A DNA stretch of 64,000 nucleotides from Pseudomonas sp. N040 (lineage in GTDB: Bacteria; Pseudomonadota; Gammaproteobacteria; Pseudomonadales; Pseudomonadaceae): contig NZ_JADOBE010000002.1 in NCBI RefSeq assembly GCF_015637705.1, positions 355,454 through 419,453 of the forward strand, in the 5' to 3' direction. The notes under the pieces are model-generated. The model worked only from the letters and a program-made list of their open reading frames with translations. It ran no database searches and was not told where the DNA came from. Numbering within the stretch: position 1 is the first letter of the stretch; each line of letters starts with the position of its first letter. This document shows positions 37,108-45,719 of the stretch, one piece after another. A program made the position numbers and the translations under genes.

Positions 37108-39240
37108 ATGACCCGCTCGTCCCTCCCCATGCGCCTGCTGCGCGCCGTGCTGGTCCTGCTCCTGCTTGGCGCCGTGGCGCTGCTGGCCGCCAGCCTCTGG
37201 CAACAGCGTGAACGCGTCAGCACGGATGAACTGCTGCAGCGCGCCAAAGCGCATGACGCGCGCATCGTCCGCGACACCTGGGGCGTGCCGCATATCTTCG
37301 GCAGCAAGGACAGCGACGTGGCCTTCGGCCTCGGCTATGCCCATGCCGAGGACGACTACGCGACCATTCAGGACGTCACGCTGGCCATCCGCGGCCAGCT
37401 GGCGATGAGCAAGGGCGCTGATGCAGCACCGGGGGATTACGTGGTCAGCCTGCTGAACATCTGGCCGACCGTCGAGCAGCGCTACGAGCGTGACCTGCCC
37501 GCCGATGTGCGCGCCGTAATGCAGGCCTACGCCGACGGCGTCAACCTGTTTGCCGCGCAGCATCCGCAGCAAGTCGCCGCGTCCGCCCTGCCGATGACCG
37601 GCCAGGACGTCGCCGCCGGCTTCCTGTTCAAGATGCCGCTGTTCTATGGCCTCGACAAAACCCTCAAGCAGGTGTTCGAGGGCCAGGTGCAACTGGTCAA
37701 GACCCCGACCGGCTCGAATGGCGTGGCCGTGGCACCGGGCCGTTCCAGCGATGGCGTGACCCGCCTGCTGGTCAACTCGCACCAGCCCTACACCGGCCCG
37801 GTGGCCTGGTACGAAGCAGTGCTGGAAAGTGGCGAAGGCTGGCATGTGGCCGGCGGCTTCTTTCCCGGCTCGCCGTTCCTCCTGCACGGCCACAATGAAC
37901 ACCTGGGCTGGGCCAACACGGTCAACGCGCCGGACCTGGTCGATGTCTACCAACTGACCAGCAACCCCGACAACCACGACCAGTACCGCCTCGACGGCCA
38001 GTGGCGCGACCTGCAGCAGTCCACCGCCTGGCTGTGGGTGAAACTCTGGGGGCCACTGTTAGTACCGGTGCCGAAAACCGTCTGGCGCTCCGAGCATGGC
38101 CCGGTACTGCGCACCGAACAGGGCGACTTCGCCCTGCGCTATGCCGGCATGGATGAAATCCGCGGCGGCCTGCAGGTCTACCGGCTGAACAAGGCGCGCA
38201 ACCTGGCTGAATGGCAGGCCGCCATGGCCCTGCAGGCCATACCGGCGCTCAACTACATCTACGCCGATGACAGCGGCAATGTCGGTTATGTCTACAACGG
38301 CCTGTTCCCCGACCGCACAGCCGGCCCCGACTGGAACGGCGTGCTGCCGGGTGACCGCAGCGACCTGATCTGGCAAGGCTACCTGCCACCCGAGCGCGCC
38401 CCGCAACTGTGGAACCCTGCCTCCGGCTTTGTCTTCAACTCCAACGCCACGCCCTTCCATGCCAGCGAAACGGCTGACGACCTGCAGCCCGCCGACTTCG
38501 CAACCAGCATGGGCATCCAGACCAACATGACCAACCGCGCCCTGCGCATGCAGGAAACCTACGGCGCCGACCGTTCGATCAGCCGCGAGGAATTCCGCCA
38601 GTACAAGTACGACCTGACCTACAGCCAGCGTTCACTGACCAGCACAACCGTGCAGCAGATGCTCGCCCTAGAGGCCGGTGATGATGCCGAACTGCAGGCG
38701 GCGCAGGCGCAACTCAAACAGTGGAATCACCGCAGCGACCAGCCCAACCGCAGCACCGCGCTGGCGATGCTGGCCAGCACGCCGGTGGTACGCGCACAGG
38801 ACGCCAGCCTGCCCGTGCCGGACCTGCGCGAGTCCCTGCTCGGCGCCGCCCGCACACTCCAGCAACACTTCGGCCGCCTCGACCCGCAGTGGGCCGAAGT
38901 CAACCGCATCCTGCGTGGCAAAACCGATCTGCCCATCGACGGCTCCTGGGACACCCTGCGCTCGGTCTGGGGCGAAGCCCAGCCCGACGGCACACTCAAG
39001 GCTGTGGCCGGCGACACCTACATCCTGTTCGTTGAATGGGACAAGCACGGCAAACTCACCAGCGACAGCATCCACCAGTTCGGCAGCGCCACCCTTGACG
39101 AGGAGTCACCGCACTACGCCGACCAGCTGCCACTGTTTGTCGAGATGAAGACCAAGCCGGTGTGGTTTACCCAAGAGCAGTTGGCCGGGCATATCGAGCG
39201 CGAATACCAGCCGGGGAAACCAATGATCGGTACGCGTTAA
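37108..39240 (+). CDS. penicillin acylase-family Ntn hydrolase
   Basis: A 710-residue precursor of an N-terminal nucleophile amidase, normally processed to alpha and beta chains. A signal or anchor helix covers residues 9-30. The predicted beta chain starts at Ser203 in PTGSNGVAVAP, preceded by a spacer; conserved residues follow in HGHNEHLGWANTVN and FNSNATPF. The family includes quorum-signal acylases of Pseudomonas (PvdQ, QuiP, HacB) and beta-lactam acylases; overall similarity alone does not say which amide is cut. It is periplasmic. It stands alone between a REP-like element and the beta-barrel gene. Confidence 0.88.
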   Translation: MTRSSLPMRLLRAVLVLLLLGAVALLAASLWQQRERVSTDELLQRAKAHDARIVRDTWGVPHIFGSKDSDVAFGLGYAHAEDDYATIQDVTLAIRGQLAMSKGADAAPGDYVVSLLNIWPTVEQRYERDLPADVRAVMQAYADGVNLFAAQHPQQVAASALPMTGQDVAAGFLFKMPLFYGLDKTLKQVFEGQVQLVKTPTGSNGVAVAPGRSSDGVTRLLVNSHQPYTGPVAWYEAVLESGEGWHVAGGFFPGSPFLLHGHNEHLGWANTVNAPDLVDVYQLTSNPDNHDQYRLDGQWRDLQQSTAWLWVKLWGPLLVPVPKTVWRSEHGPVLRTEQGDFALRYAGMDEIRGGLQVYRLNKARNLAEWQAAMALQAIPALNYIYADDSGNVGYVYNGLFPDRTAGPDWNGVLPGDRSDLIWQGYLPPERAPQLWNPASGFVFNSNATPFHASETADDLQPADFATSMGIQTNMTNRALRMQETYGADRSISREEFRQYKYDLTYSQRSLTSTTVQQMLALEAGDDAELQAAQAQLKQWNHRSDQPNRSTALAMLASTPVVRAQDASLPVPDLRESLLGAARTLQQHFGRLDPQWAEVNRILRGKTDLPIDGSWDTLRSVWGEAQPDGTLKAVAGDTYILFVEWDKHGKLTSDSIHQFGSATLDEESPHYADQLPLFVEMKTKPVWFTQEQLAGHIEREYQPGKPMIGTR

Positions 39241-39329
39241 TGCGCCACGCCGCGATTCACTTTCCCGCAAGAGTTCTGCTAGTGTCCTCCCTGCAGTAGC
39301 CAACACACCAATAAGAACAGGTACCTCAC

Positions 39330-40115
39330 ATGACTTACACGAAGAAGAGCAGTGCTAGCCCATCCGTCCTGAAGCTTGTCGCAGGCGCCATGCTGCTGAC
39401 TGGCATCCAGCTGGCTCATGCAGAAACCAACGACTGGGAAGGCCCGTATGCCGGGATCGGCATGGGCGCCCGCTACACCGAGTACGACTGGAAAACCACC
39501 GACTACCAGACTCCGGACGGTGATCCGCTGGCGCTGAACGGCAGCACGCATGAAACACTCGATGACAGCGCCTTTCTCACCGACCTGTTTGTCGGCTACA
39601 ACTGGAGCGTTTCCCCTGAAGTGATTCTGGGCCTTGAAGCGCATGCCAGCTATGCCCATAGCAGTGACACTCAGGATGTTCCTGGCGTTGACCTGGGCGG
39701 GCCGCCAGTCGATGGCTACACCAACGTCGAGGCCAAAACCAACTGGAGCGGCGACCTGCGCGGCCGCGCCGGCTATCTGGTGCAACCCGACATGCTGCTG
39801 TATGCCGCTGCCGGGGTAGCCTTCACCCAGCTGGACACCACTGTCACTTGCCCGGCCGACACCAACGTGTGCAACCCGGCCTTTGGCGAGATCAGCTACT
39901 CCGACTCGCAGAACGCCACCGGCTGGCTGGCTGGCGTCGGTTTCGAGGCCACTGTCAGCGACAACCTCACCGCGCGGATCGAATACCTCTACAGCGACTA
40001 TGGCACCGTGGACATGGATGGCATCCCGGCCGTGGATAACCGCTCTTTTGGCTTCAATGGCGATGTGGACCTGACCAGTCAGTCCCTGACTGCGGGGCTC
40101 GCCTACCAGTTCTGA
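39330..40115 (+). CDS. outer-membrane beta-barrel protein
   Basis: A 261-residue protein with a signal peptide (cleavage after QLAHA, near residue 31) and alternating beta strands typical of an eight-stranded OmpA/Omp25-like barrel. Segments such as EGPYAGIGMGARYTEYDW and DLRGRAGYLVQPDMLLYAAAGVAF match the OMP_b-brl group, and it ends SLTAGLAYQF with a terminal Phe that serves as the BAM recognition residue. Two Cys (VTCPADTNVC) could form a loop disulfide. Function unknown. A strong terminator follows. Confidence 0.85.
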   Translation: MTYTKKSSASPSVLKLVAGAMLLTGIQLAHAETNDWEGPYAGIGMGARYTEYDWKTTDYQTPDGDPLALNGSTHETLDDSAFLTDLFVGYNWSVSPEVILGLEAHASYAHSSDTQDVPGVDLGGPPVDGYTNVEAKTNWSGDLRGRAGYLVQPDMLLYAAAGVAFTQLDTTVTCPADTNVCNPAFGEISYSDSQNATGWLAGVGFEATVSDNLTARIEYLYSDYGTVDMDGIPAVDNRSFGFNGDVDLTSQSLTAGLAYQF

Positions 40116-40136
40116 GCTGACTAAGCGAAGCAGCAA

Positions 40137-40166
40137 GGCCGGGCTCGCAAGACCCCGGCCTTTTTC
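40137..40166 (+). terminator. rho-independent terminator of the beta-barrel gene
   Basis: The stem GGCCGGG/CCCGGCC (40137-40143 with 40154-40160) is followed by five T. Confidence 0.9.
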
Positions 40167-40361
40167 ATGGCGCTTCGCATTGTCTCGGGGAAGAATTGAC
40201 GGCCAGAGACACAGGTAAATGGGCATTTGCCAAACACGCCTGAGCCCCGCTTTCATCGCGCACCCTGCTTTCTGTCCAAGCTAGGCTGTGGGCGCTGTCC
40301 AGAGCCTAGCCCCTTGATCCGTGCTCGGCGCATCCACCATACGCCCGCTCTTCCCGATGAA

Positions 40362-40396
40362 CCTAAGAAAACCACCTTCACGCTGGTTTTCTTAGG
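40362..40396 (-). terminator. perfect hairpin downstream of slyX
   Basis: A 13-bp perfect stem CCTAAGAAAACCA/TGGTTTTCTTAGG with a nine-base loop starts four bases after the slyX stop. It has no T-run outside, so it may be a weak or factor-assisted terminator or an mRNA-stabilising hairpin. Bases 40167-40361 hold no other feature I can name. Confidence 0.6.
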
Positions 40397-40399
40397 CCT

Positions 40400-40606
40400 T
40401 CAATAATGCGGTGGCGGCGGCTCATCCTCGGCGATACCGAACTGGCCAAGCAGCTCTTCCTGCCGCCGGATCAGTGCGGTCATCTGCTGCTGGAGCAAAT
40501 CGATGCTGCGTTGCTGGGCCACCACAACGTCATTCAGCGCCAGCAGGTTGTCATCCTGGAACGCCAGCCGGCTCTCCAGTTCGGTAATGCGCAGTTCAAG
40601 ACTCAT
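40400..40606 (-). CDS. slyX: SlyX family protein
   Basis: A 68-residue protein that is almost entirely coiled coil ([26 protein letters not shown] and on), ending with the proline-rich PPPPHY typical of SlyX. The biochemical role is unknown; it is conserved next to slyD in enterics. Its start overlaps the end of the HIT gene by four bases (ATGA), so the two are translationally coupled. Confidence 0.9.
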   Translation of the reverse strand: MSLELRITELESRLAFQDDNLLALNDVVVAQQRSIDLLQQQMTALIRRQEELLGQFGIAEDEPPPPHY

Positions 40607-41034
40607 TGTTCAGCCTCCAGAAACTGGAAATTCCCGGTCAGTACCAGGCGCAGCTTTCGGCGGATCGCAGCGACCTCGTCTGCACTGTAGGGTACCGCCG
40701 GATGGCGCCCCCAGACCGCCGCCGGCCAGGCGGGATCGCTCTTGCGCCGCACAATCACATGCATGTGCAACTGGCTGACCATATTGCCCAGCGTGGCCAC
40801 ATTCATCTTGTCGGCGCTGAAGGTATCCTTGAGCACCTCGGCCAGCGCCGTGGTTTCCTGCCAGAGCAACTGCTGGTCGCCCGCATCCAGCTGAAACAGC
40901 TCGCAGACCTCCTCGCGCCGCGGTACCAGAATGAACCAGGGGTACTGGCGATCATTCATCAGCAACAGGCGGCACAGGGCAAAATCGCCCATCGGCAGGG
41001 TGTCCTGGGCAAGACGGGAATCCAGTACGAACAT
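40603..41034 (-). CDS. HIT-domain protein
   Basis: A 143-residue histidine-triad family protein. The motif reads [10 protein letters not shown], with Gln in place of the first His of the classic HxHxH, a substitution seen in many bacterial members. Such proteins hydrolyse nucleotide conjugates; the substrate is unknown. ATG 41034 is chosen because CAGGAG lies seven bases upstream. It is the first gene of a two-gene unit with slyX. Confidence 0.87.
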   Translation of the reverse strand: MFVLDSRLAQDTLPMGDFALCRLLLMNDRQYPWFILVPRREEVCELFQLDAGDQQLLWQETTALAEVLKDTFSADKMNVATLGNMVSQLHMHVIVRRKSDPAWPAAVWGRHPAVPYSADEVAAIRRKLRLVLTGNFQFLEAEQ

Positions 41035-41068
41035 GGCGGGCTCCTGTGTCTGGGTCACTGCATCAAGC

Positions 41069-41092
41069 GCCAGCCAATCAGGATTGGCTGGC
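41069..41092. terminator. hairpin between ABC binding-protein and HIT genes
   Basis: The arms GCCAGCCAAT and ATTGGCTGGC are perfect over 10 bases with a four-base loop. No T-run follows on either strand. It may attenuate read-through between the two same-strand genes. Confidence 0.4.
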
Positions 41093-41103
41093 CGTTAGCG
41101 GCA

Positions 41104-41961
41104 TTATTCCGGCAGCGCGTTCAGCTCGTACATCACCATCAGCGGCAGTGGCGGCTTGCCGAACTTGCCGAACCAGGCGTTGTAAATCTTCAGCACCTCG
41201 CCAGTACGGTACAGCTGGGCCAGCACCCGGTTTACCGCCTGCTTGAAGTCTGCGTCATTGCGCGGAACCACCAGCGCATAGGGCTCATAGGAGAAAGTCA
41301 CCGGAGAGATGCTGACGCGCATGTCCTTGGACACGGAGGCCGCCAGACCGATGAGTACCGTCTGGTCCGCCGCGTAGGCGTCGATCAGGCCCTCGTTGAG
41401 CTGGCGCATGCCGTCCAGATGGGATTTGACCGGCACCATCTCGAAGGTGACCATGTTTTTCTGCATCCATGCCTGCAAGGCCTTTTCCGTGGTATTGCCG
41501 GCTACCACACCGATCTTTTTCCCGGACATGTCGGCCAGACTGCTGACCGCCTTCTCGCCCTTGACCAGGAAATTGGCGCCATCGACCCAGGTCATCAGGC
41601 TGAAATCGACCATTTTCTGCCGGGAAATCGTGTCGCTGCTGTTGCCGCACTCGATATCCACCTGCCCGCTGGCGACCATCTCGAAACGGTTTTCCGGGGT
41701 CAGCGGTACGTACTTCACCTCCAGTTTGGGCAGGTTCAGCTGCTGCTGGATACCCGCAGCGACGCGCTTGCACAGATCGATCGAGTAACCCATGACCTGG
41801 CCATTGGTATCGACAAAGGAAAACGGAATCGACTGGGTCTGGTGACCGATCAGGAGGGTTTTGGTGGCAGCAATCGATTTCAGCTTGCCGGTGAGTTCTT
41901 CAGCCAGTGCCGGGTTGGCCAGCAAACCGGCGAGCAGAGCTGCGGTGACGAGTCGTTTCAT
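41104..41961 (-). CDS. periplasmic amino-acid-binding protein (ABC transporter type)
   Basis: A 285-residue family-3 solute-binding protein. The signal peptide ends LANPALA-E. The segments PFSFVDTNGQVMGYSIDLCKRV and ECGNSSDTISRQKMVDFS resemble the glutamate/aspartate-binding GltI group, including the Arg that contacts the ligand carboxylate. No permease or ATPase gene adjoins, so it either works with a transporter elsewhere or serves as a sensor input. It lies 164 bases downstream of the histidine kinase gene on the same strand. Confidence 0.85.
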   Translation of the reverse strand: MKRLVTAALLAGLLANPALAEELTGKLKSIAATKTLLIGHQTQSIPFSFVDTNGQVMGYSIDLCKRVAAGIQQQLNLPKLEVKYVPLTPENRFEMVASGQVDIECGNSSDTISRQKMVDFSLMTWVDGANFLVKGEKAVSSLADMSGKKIGVVAGNTTEKALQAWMQKNMVTFEMVPVKSHLDGMRQLNEGLIDAYAADQTVLIGLAASVSKDMRVSISPVTFSYEPYALVVPRNDADFKQAVNRVLAQLYRTGEVLKIYNAWFGKFGKPPLPLMVMYELNALPE

Positions 41962-42125
41962 GTGCAGGCATTCCTTTTGATTATTGTGAGCCTCGGCTGC
42001 CGCCGGGAGGCGTGGCGAAGCATAGCCGGGGTCGCGACCCGCTTGCCATAGCGGATGCTGAAATCGCTACCGCGCATGACCCGGCACGCCGCCAAGCCCG
42101 CCCAAGACAGCCGTGGCCGGGCAGC

Positions 42126-43574
42126 TCAGCGCGGCAATCTGACCCTGACCAGCAGCCCGCCTGTCGGGGCATCGGCCAGCAGGATTTCGCCGGCATGCAG
42201 CTCGACGATGCGCTGCACGATCGACAGCCCCAGTCCTGCGCCCTGTCCGCTGCCCTGCCGGTAGAAGCGCTCGAAGAGTTTCTCGCGCTGGGCCTCGGGG
42301 ACCCCCCCACCACTGTCCTCGACCAGCAACCAGATATTCTCCGTTTCAGCCCACAGGCTTACCTGGATCTGCCCGCCGGCCGGGGTGTGCTGTACGGCAT
42401 TGCTGACCAGGTTCTGCAAGAGGATACCCAAGCTCGGCGCATCGGCACGCACGTGGTAGTTTGCCGACTCATCCAGCTCCAGCATCAATTCCTGCTGGCG
42501 ATCCAGCGCCAGCGGGGTCAACTCGGCCAGCTCGCTGCGCAGGAACACCGCCAGATCGACATCCGCCATGGCCATCTGCACTGCCTTGGGTTCCAGGCGC
42601 GCCATGGTCAGCAGCTGCGCCACCACCCGCGTGGCCCGCTCAACGCCAAGTTCCAGCTGCTGCAATGCCGCCGCGCGATCATCCGCATCCGGCGCCTGCA
42701 GCGCGTTCTGCGCATGAATACGCAAGACCGCCAGCGGCGTACGCAGTTCGTGGGCGGCATCGGCGATAAAGCGCTTTTCCCGCCCCAGCAGATGATTGAC
42801 CTGCAGCAGCAGCCGATTGAGCGCCGCATTCATCGGCTCCAGTTCGCGCGGCAGGGGCGCCAGCGTGAGGGGCTCCAGACTGTCCGGATCCCGGTGCCGG
42901 ATCAGCTCGGCCATCTGCCGCAGCGGCCTGAGCCCTACACCGACCGCCATCCATACCAGAAAGGCGATCAGTGGCAGTCCAAAGATCTCGGTCATCAGGC
43001 TGCGCAGGACGATCTTCGCCACCAGCTCGCCGCGCACATCATCGCGCTCACCAACCAGGATCCAGAGATTCTTGCTCGATTCGTGCAGCATGAAGACACG
43101 CCAGCGGTACTCGCCCAAGGCGACATCATGGAAACCGGGCAGGTGCTCTGCCAGCGCCAATAGCGGCTGCTCAGGGCGGCGTGCAGTTTCCCGCGGCCCG
43201 GCACGCCCTACCTGGGACAGCAGCTTGTCCAGAAGCTGCTGCGGTGCCTGGGCGGATTCGAGCTGCACCGCACCCGCCTGGTCCAGCACCTGGAACGACA
43301 GTTTGCTCTCATAGGGATGACCGGCACCCTGTGCTTCCAACGCCGCGCCGTCTGCAGCCTGGTCAAGCGCCTGCTGCATCATCTGGCGAGTAGCTTCGGG
43401 CACGCCTCCCAGCAACATGCCTTCGAGCAGACGCGCCGACTGGGCCAGCCGGGCATCGAACAGTTCTTCGATTTCATGCTGCGCATCAAGGTAGCTCTTG
43501 TAGGTCAGCAGGCTGGTCGTCACCGTCAACAGCAACAGCACCAGCAGCAAGGTTCGGCCGCGGATCGAATCCAT
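42126..43574 (-). CDS. sensor histidine kinase (QseC/PmrB type)
   Basis: A 482-residue inner-membrane kinase. Transmembrane helices lie at about 8-24 and 195-214 with a ~165-residue periplasmic sensor (2CSK_N-like) between them. The phospho-acceptor is His275 (ADAAHELRTPLAVLRIHA), followed by HATPase motifs (LVSNAVQHTP, DSGGGVPE, GAGLGLSIVQ). Its start overlaps the response regulator stop (TGATG). The signal is unknown; QseC and PmrB relatives respond to metals, pH or small molecules. It is the last gene of the seven-gene cluster starting at 48520. Confidence 0.92.
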   Translation of the reverse strand: MDSIRGRTLLLVLLLLTVTTSLLTYKSYLDAQHEIEELFDARLAQSARLLEGMLLGGVPEATRQMMQQALDQAADGAALEAQGAGHPYESKLSFQVLDQAGAVQLESAQAPQQLLDKLLSQVGRAGPRETARRPEQPLLALAEHLPGFHDVALGEYRWRVFMLHESSKNLWILVGERDDVRGELVAKIVLRSLMTEIFGLPLIAFLVWMAVGVGLRPLRQMAELIRHRDPDSLEPLTLAPLPRELEPMNAALNRLLLQVNHLLGREKRFIADAAHELRTPLAVLRIHAQNALQAPDADDRAAALQQLELGVERATRVVAQLLTMARLEPKAVQMAMADVDLAVFLRSELAELTPLALDRQQELMLELDESANYHVRADAPSLGILLQNLVSNAVQHTPAGGQIQVSLWAETENIWLLVEDSGGGVPEAQREKLFERFYRQGSGQGAGLGLSIVQRIVELHAGEILLADAPTGGLLVRVRLPR

Positions 43575-44239
43575 CAGAGCGCCTGCCTGTCGACCAGATA
43601 GCCGACACCGCGCACGGTGCGGATCAGCTCGGGAAAGAATTTCTTGCGCAAATGATGGATATGCACCTCCAGCGCATTGCTTTCGATTTCCTCGTCCCAG
43701 CCGTACAGCACCTGTTGCAGCTTGTCACGGGTGAGCACCCGGCCGGGTTGCGCCAGCAGTTCATGCAGCAAGAGGAACTCCTTGCGCGGCAGCGCCACCG
43801 GCTTGCCGCTGAAGGTGACCTCCATGCTGGTCGGGTCGAGGCTGATGCCGCGGTATTCCAGTAACGGCTGGGAACGGCCCAGGCTGCGCCGCAACAGGGC
43901 ACGCAGACGGGCCTTCAGCTCGGCCAGATCAAACGGCTTGACCAGATAGTCATCAGCCCCGGCATCCAGCCCGGCAATCCGGTCTGCCGTGGCATCACGC
44001 GCCGTGAGTACCAGCACCGGCACCGGATTGGCTGCCGCACGCAAATGCTTGAGCACCTGCAAACCATCCATGCGCGGCAGGCCCAGATCGAGAACGACCA
44101 GGTCGAAGCTCTCGTTGCTCAGGGCATGCAGCGCACCGACGCCATCCTGCAGCCAGTCCACGGTATAGCCTTCGGGCTTCAAGGCCATGCGAATGCCTTC
44201 AGCCAGCGCCACATCATCTTCGACCAGCAGGATGCGCAT
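43574..44239 (-). CDS. OmpR-family response regulator (QseB/PmrA type)
   Basis: A 221-residue two-domain regulator. The receiver has the acidic pair EDD (8-9), the phospho-acceptor Asp51 (LDLGLPRMDG) and Lys101 (DDYLVKPFD). The C-terminal winged helix carries the recognition segment EIESNALEVHIHHLRKKF. The length and the NALEVHIHHLRKK stretch are typical of QseB/PmrA/BasR proteins, which bind YTTAAK-N5-YTTAAK direct repeats; such a site is present at 48571-48587 in front of this operon. GGAGAAGG precedes the ATG. Confidence 0.93.
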   Translation of the reverse strand: MRILLVEDDVALAEGIRMALKPEGYTVDWLQDGVGALHALSNESFDLVVLDLGLPRMDGLQVLKHLRAAANPVPVLVLTARDATADRIAGLDAGADDYLVKPFDLAELKARLRALLRRSLGRSQPLLEYRGISLDPTSMEVTFSGKPVALPRKEFLLLHELLAQPGRVLTRDKLQQVLYGWDEEIESNALEVHIHHLRKKFFPELIRTVRGVGYLVDRQAL

Positions 44240-44252
44240 GCCCTTCTCCCCG

Positions 44253-44894
44253 TCAGTCGAGTTCGGCCTGAACCTTGGCCAGCAACGCTTTCACTTCCGC
44301 CCGACGCCCTTCATCGGCGACTTCACGGCCAGGACGATCCGGCGCCGCCAGCGCCCTTTCCAGCACAACCCGGGCTTCCGAATAACGTTTTTCCTGGAAC
44401 AGATAGTCGCCATAAAAATAGTTCGGATCTATGCCCTGCGGATTCATCGCCAGCGCTTTCTTCAGCAGCACCTCGGCCTGCTCATCGTCACCAAAGCCAA
44501 CCGGCCAGCCGGGCACCTGATAATAAAGTGCGCCAAGACTGGTGTAGGCGGAACCATCCAGCGCCTGCGGATCCAGTTTGATGGCCTCCTCCAGACTGGC
44601 CTTGGCCTGCTTGACCAGATCCAGCGCCCCGAGCCCGCCCTTGGCGCCGGCATAGGTACTGAGGATGATGCCGCGCCAGATCATCAGTTCGGCAGCCGGA
44701 TCATTGCGCACCATGCTGTCCGCTTGCGCAGCCAGCTTGGCGAAATCCTTTTCACGCTCGGCTTCAGGCACCTGGTAGTTGATTTCGGCCCAGCGGGTCT
44801 GCAACAACTTGAGGTTCTGCTGGCCACTTTCGCTCAGGGCCAGGGCGGGCAGACTCAACAGGCAGGCGCAAAGGATTAACAGGGAACGCAGCAT
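44253..44894 (-). CDS. exported TPR protein
   Basis: A 213-residue protein with a signal peptide (LLSLPALA-L) and TPR-like helices through the mature part: ALDLVKQAKASLEEAIKLDP, AEVLLKKALAMNPQ and YSEARVVLERALAAPDRP. It is probably periplasmic. It sits between the SDR and the response regulator genes, 12-13 bases from each, so it belongs to the same operon and may be a scaffold or accessory sensor. No enzymatic motif is seen. Confidence 0.8.
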   Translation of the reverse strand: MLRSLLILCACLLSLPALALSESGQQNLKLLQTRWAEINYQVPEAEREKDFAKLAAQADSMVRNDPAAELMIWRGIILSTYAGAKGGLGALDLVKQAKASLEEAIKLDPQALDGSAYTSLGALYYQVPGWPVGFGDDEQAEVLLKKALAMNPQGIDPNYFYGDYLFQEKRYSEARVVLERALAAPDRPGREVADEGRRAEVKALLAKVQAELD

Positions 44895-44906
44895 GGACGA
44901 ACTCCT

Positions 44907-45698
44907 TCAGTTTTTTGATTTGGCAAAGCGCTGGATAACCGGCAATTGTTTGCGCAGAGACTGGTCAACCAGTCCGGGCAAAAGACTGTTCAGCTTCACA
45001 AAGAGCTTCTCCGGCCAGCCCAGGTAGAGCTCCTCCCGCTCGCTCCGAATGGCCTGCATGACCTGTGCAGCGACGGCCAGTGGCTCATCCATGGTGACTT
45101 TCAGCTCATCATTCATGGCCACCACATTTTCTGCATTCATGCTGGTACGGGTGGCCCGCGGTGCAATGTACAGCACCTTGACCTGGGTATCGGCCAGTTC
45201 CCGGCGCAAGGCTTCGGAAAAACCACGCAGGGCAAACTTGCTCGCACAGTACGCGGCAAAGCCGGGATAACCGATCGAGCCGAAAATCGAGCCAATGTTC
45301 ACCACCAGCCCGCGACTCTGCTGCCTCAGCAATGGCAGCAGGCGATGGGTCAGCTGCAGGGTAGCGGTGACATTCAGGTTGATCAGCGCGGCAATCGCCT
45401 CTTCATCGTGTTGCTCAAGCATGCTGAAGCTGTTCAGGCCCGCTGCGTTGATCAGGGTATTCACCCCACCAAAGCTGCGTGCGGCAGCCAGCACTGCTTC
45501 CCGCCCCTGGCGCTCGGCGATGTCCGCCACCACCACGTTGGCCTTGCCCGGGTAGCGGCTGGCGATTTTCTCCAGCCCTTCGGCGTTGCGCCCCACCAGT
45601 AGCAGATGGGCGCCGCTGGCGCAAAGGGTTTGCACCAGGGCCTGGCCTATTCCACCACTGGCACCGGTAACCACTACCCGGCAGTCTGAAAGTTGCAT
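44907..45698 (-). CDS. short-chain dehydrogenase/reductase
   Basis: A 263-residue classical SDR. The cofactor motif VTGASGGIGQAL is near the N-terminus, NAAG follows, and the catalytic Tyr/Lys are in YCASKFALRGF with Ser upstream (GSIFGSIGYPGF). The residue after strand 2 is Arg (LVGRNAEGL), which often means NADP preference. Length is slightly above average, with a C-terminal hydrophobic/basic tail that may associate with the membrane. It is fourth in the seven-gene operon, 21 bases after the oxidase gene. The substrate is unknown, perhaps the product of the neighbouring ligase or oxidase. Confidence 0.88.
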   Translation of the reverse strand: MQLSDCRVVVTGASGGIGQALVQTLCASGAHLLLVGRNAEGLEKIASRYPGKANVVVADIAERQGREAVLAAARSFGGVNTLINAAGLNSFSMLEQHDEEAIAALINLNVTATLQLTHRLLPLLRQQSRGLVVNIGSIFGSIGYPGFAAYCASKFALRGFSEALRRELADTQVKVLYIAPRATRTSMNAENVVAMNDELKVTMDEPLAVAAQVMQAIRSEREELYLGWPEKLFVKLNSLLPGLVDQSLRKQLPVIQRFAKSKN

Positions 45699-45719
45699 GT
45701 TGCTCTCCTTGAACGTGCC

